Positions 61,760 through 64,000 of a DNA stretch of 64,000 bases are shown here, piece by piece (the stretch's first letter is position 1; every line of letters starts with the position of its first letter). A program made the translations under genes and the position numbers. This DNA is from Streptomyces sp. NBC_00576 (GTDB lineage Bacteria > Actinomycetota > Actinomycetes > Streptomycetales > Streptomycetaceae), in NCBI RefSeq assembly GCF_036345175.1, contig NZ_CP107780.1, positions 6,200,001-6,264,000 of the forward strand. The letters run 5' to 3'. The notes beneath the pieces are model-generated. The model was given only the letters and a program-made list of their open reading frames with translations, was not told the DNA's origin and made no database searches.

Positions 61760-62695
61760 ATGACGAACCGCATGGTCGAGCACGAGATCACCGTCGACGC
61801 CCCGGCCGCCGCCGTCTACCGGCTGATCGCCGAGGTGGAGAACTGGCCCCGGATCTTCCCGCCCACCATCCACGTCGACCACGTGGAGCGGGGCGTCGAC
61901 GAGGAGCGCATACGGATCTGGGCCACCGCCAACGGTGAGGCCAAGAACTGGACTTCGCGCCGCACTCTGGACCCGCGAGATCTGCGGATCACCTTCCGGC
62001 AGGAGATCTCCAGCCCGCCGGTCGCCGCCATGAGCGGCACCTGGATCGTCGAACCGCTGTCCGACTCGGCTTCCCGGGTGCGGCTGCTGCACGACTACCG
62101 GGCGATCGACGACGATGTCGAGAGCCTGAAATGGATCGACGAGGCCGTCGACCGCAACTCCCGCGCCGAACTCGCCTCCCTGAAACAGAACGTCGAACTG
62201 GCCCACGCCTCCGAGGAGATCACCTTCTCCTTCGAGGACACCGTCCAGATACAGGGCCAGGCCAAGGACGTCTACGACTTCGTCAACGAGGCGGGGCTGT
62301 GGGCCGAGCGGCTCCCGCACGTGGCGAGCGTCCGCCTGGAGGAGGACACTCCGGGGCTGCAGACCCTGGAGATGGACACCCGCGCGCAGGACGGTTCCAC
62401 GCACACCACCAAGTCGTACCGGGTGACCTTCCCGCACCACAGGATCGCGTACAAGCAGGTCACCCTGCCCGCCCTGATGACGCTGCACACCGGCTACTGG
62501 ACCTTCACGGAGAACGAGCGGGGCGTCGCCGCTTCTTCGCAGCACACCGTGGTCCTTAACACCGACAACATCGCCCGGGTGCTCGGCCCCGAGGCGAGCG
62601 TCGCGGATGCTCGGGAGTACGTCCGCAACGCACTGAGCACCAACAGCCGCGCCACCCTCGGCCATGCGAAGGACCACGCGGAGAGCAAGCGCTGA
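61760..62695 (+). CDS. Bifunctional aromatase/cyclase (two SRPBCC domains)
   Basis: The 311-residue product has two START/Bet v1-like halves. The first begins VEHEITVDAPAAAVYRLIAE with VENWPRIFPPTIHVD. The second begins ITFSFEDTVQIQGQAKDVYD with WAERLPHVASVRLEED. This didomain form closes and aromatises the first ring of C9-reduced polyketides (UrdL/JadD/ActVII class). It follows the ketoreductase by 21 bp. Confidence 0.93.
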   Translation: MTNRMVEHEITVDAPAAAVYRLIAEVENWPRIFPPTIHVDHVERGVDEERIRIWATANGEAKNWTSRRTLDPRDLRITFRQEISSPPVAAMSGTWIVEPLSDSASRVRLLHDYRAIDDDVESLKWIDEAVDRNSRAELASLKQNVELAHASEEITFSFEDTVQIQGQAKDVYDFVNEAGLWAERLPHVASVRLEEDTPGLQTLEMDTRAQDGSTHTTKSYRVTFPHHRIAYKQVTLPALMTLHTGYWTFTENERGVAASSQHTVVLNTDNIARVLGPEASVADAREYVRNALSTNSRATLGHAKDHAESKR

Positions 62696-62697
62696 CC

Positions 62698-64000
62698 ATG
62701 GCCGCGCACTCTGTGGACACCGATGTGATCATCGTGGGTGCCGGGCCGGTCGGGCTGATGCTCGCCGGGGAACTGCGGACTGGCGGGGCGCGGGTGACCG
62801 TACTGGAGCGGCTGGCCGAACCCACCACCGAGTCGCGGGCGTCGACCCTGCACGCCCGCACCATGGAGATCTTCGATCAGCGAGGGCTGCTAGACGCGTT
62901 GGGGACGGTGCCCAACGACATGGTCGGGCACTTCGGTGGGATCCGCCTGGACTTCAGCGGGCTGGACAGCCGGTACCGGGGCCAGTGGAAGGTGCCGCAG
63001 GCCTGCACCGAACAACTGCTGGGCAGCTGGGCGGTCGGTCTCGGCGCGGTCGTCAGACGCGGTCACGATCTCGTCGGCCTGCGGCAGACCGAGTCGGGGG
63101 TCGAAGCCGAGGCGGCGGGCCCCGGGGGCAGGGTCCGGATCCGGGCCGCCTACCTCGTGGGATGCGATGGTGAAAACAGCGCCGTACGGCGGCTGGCGGA
63201 CTTCGCCTTCCCCGGCATGGACGCGACGCGGGAGCTGCTCCGCGCCGACGTGGCCGGTATCGACGTGCCCAACCGCCGGTTCGAACGCCACGAGCGCGGC
63301 CTGGCCATCGCCCACCGTCGGCCCGATGGGGTCACCCGGGTCATGGTGCATGAGTTCGGCAGGGCCGCCCCGGCACGTGCCGGGGAGCCGGAGTTCGCGG
63401 AGGTCGCGGCCGTGTGGGCGAGGGTCACCGGGGAGGACATCGGCGCGGGCAGGCCGATCTGGGTGAACGCGTTCGGGAACGCCCGTAGGCTGGCCGAGCG
63501 GTACCGCAGCGGCCGGGTGCTGCTCGCTGGGGACGCCGCCCACGTGCAGATGCCGGTCGGAGGCCAGGCCCTCAACCTGGGGCTGCAGGACGCCGTGAAC
63601 CTGGGCTGGAAGCTGGCGGCGCAGGTGCGTGGCCGGGCGCCGGCGGGCTTGCTCGACAGCTACCACGACGAGCGGCACGCCGTTGGCCGCCGTGTGCTGA
63701 CCAACATCGAGGCGCAGGCCACGTTGCTGCTTGGCGGCGCGGAGGTGGAGCCGCTGCGCGCGATGGTGGCCGAGCTGCTCGGCCACGACGAGGTGATCGC
63801 GCAGCTGGCCGGCATGATCAGCGGTCTGGACGTCCGTTACCCCGACGGAAGCGACGCCCCGCTGCTCGGCGGCCGGGTGCCGCACTGGGAACTGACCACC
63901 GAGACCGGCCCGTCCAGTACCGCGGAGCTGCTCCGCACCGGCTGCGGGGTGCTGCTCGACTCCGCTGCCGGCCTGCCGGCGGGAGCGGTCGCCGGCTGGG
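62698..64000 (+). CDS. FAD-dependent aromatic polyketide oxygenase (3' partial)
   Basis: It starts at ATG 62698, two bases after the cyclase stop, and runs off the window without a stop (434 residues seen). It has FAD motif DVIIVGAGPVGLMLAGELR, ESRASTLHARTMEIFDQRG, YLVGCDGENSAVRRL (the DG motif) and VLLAGDAAHVQMPVGGQALN (the GD motif). Group A flavin hydroxylases of this type (UrdM/JadF/PgaE class) oxidise angucyclines. It is the only intact oxygenase of the cluster within the window. Confidence 0.93.
   Translation, partial: MAAHSVDTDVIIVGAGPVGLMLAGELRTGGARVTVLERLAEPTTESRASTLHARTMEIFDQRGLLDALGTVPNDMVGHFGGIRLDFSGLDSRYRGQWKVPQACTEQLLGSWAVGLGAVVRRGHDLVGLRQTESGVEAEAAGPGGRVRIRAAYLVGCDGENSAVRRLADFAFPGMDATRELLRADVAGIDVPNRRFERHERGLAIAHRRPDGVTRVMVHEFGRAAPARAGEPEFAEVAAVWARVTGEDIGAGRPIWVNAFGNARRLAERYRSGRVLLAGDAAHVQMPVGGQALNLGLQDAVNLGWKLAAQVRGRAPAGLLDSYHDERHAVGRRVLTNIEAQATLLLGGAEVEPLRAMVAELLGHDEVIAQLAGMISGLDVRYPDGSDAPLLGGRVPHWELTTETGPSSTAELLRTGCGVLLDSAAGLPAGAVAGW

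Overview
This is high-GC actinomycete DNA, most likely from a Streptomyces. The codon use, GTG starts, many ATGA/GTGA stop-start overlaps, rhs/LamG wall-protein genes, and both NRPS-type and type II PKS gene clusters all fit. No species can be named from the sequence.

Layout. (1) 1-5.4 kb: the 3' part of an rhs (YD-repeat) toxin gene with a Hint domain and a variable tip, followed by two probable immunity genes. (2) 5.8-31.98 kb: a 26 kb block bounded by two copies of a 46-bp sequence equal to the 3' part of a tRNA-Thr(CGT) gene. It holds eroded genes, a patatin-like gene, and a compact plus-strand operon (9.24-28.89 kb) that I read as a hydrazine-type nonribosomal peptide cluster. The block ends with a TauE/SafE permease and a divergent LysR gene. 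(3) 31.9-46.65 kb: two more tRNA-Thr(CGT) 3' copies, a second rhs gene cut off at its 5' end next to one copy, a LamG gene cut off exactly at the next copy, and a complete 2157-residue rhs gene with a HEXXH tip and a neighbouring probable immunity gene. (4) 47-50.4 kb: broken genes (MFS transporter, LamG/rhs N-terminal piece, acyl-CoA ligase, TetR) and one intact TetR gene. (5) 50.87-56.6 kb: an internally deleted IS3-family element and a decayed IS66 transposase interrupted by an apparently intact IS110-family element. (6) 57.1-64 kb: the start of an angucycline-type aromatic polyketide cluster (oxygenase pseudogene, TcmI-type cyclase, KS-alpha, chain-length factor, ACP, ketoreductase, aromatase/cyclase, FAD oxygenase running off the window).

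How the main system should work. A lysine N6-hydroxylase, a cupin/MetRS-like hydrazine synthetase and a DAO-type flavoenzyme form the known three-enzyme route to hydrazinoacetic acid (s56-p1, triacsin). Here the hydrazine synthetase carries an extra C-terminal carrier-protein domain. Directly downstream is a TubC-Cy-A-PCP NRPS whose binding-pocket residues read as a cysteine code. A stand-alone AMP ligase, ACP, GNAT acyltransferase, acyl-CoA-dehydrogenase-like enzyme, large haem-oxygenase-like diiron protein, two P450s, KASIII-like enzyme, C45 acyltransferase and thioesterase complete it. The combination predicts an N-N-containing thiazoline or thiazole product. I cannot match it to a known compound.

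The second theme is the four tRNA-Thr(CGT) 3' copies. No integrase gene is present, but the copies carry paired flanking repeats like phage/ICE attachment-site arms. Two of them sit at the broken 5' ends of rhs/LamG genes, which suggests that site-specific recombination shaped this toxin-immunity and biosynthetic island.
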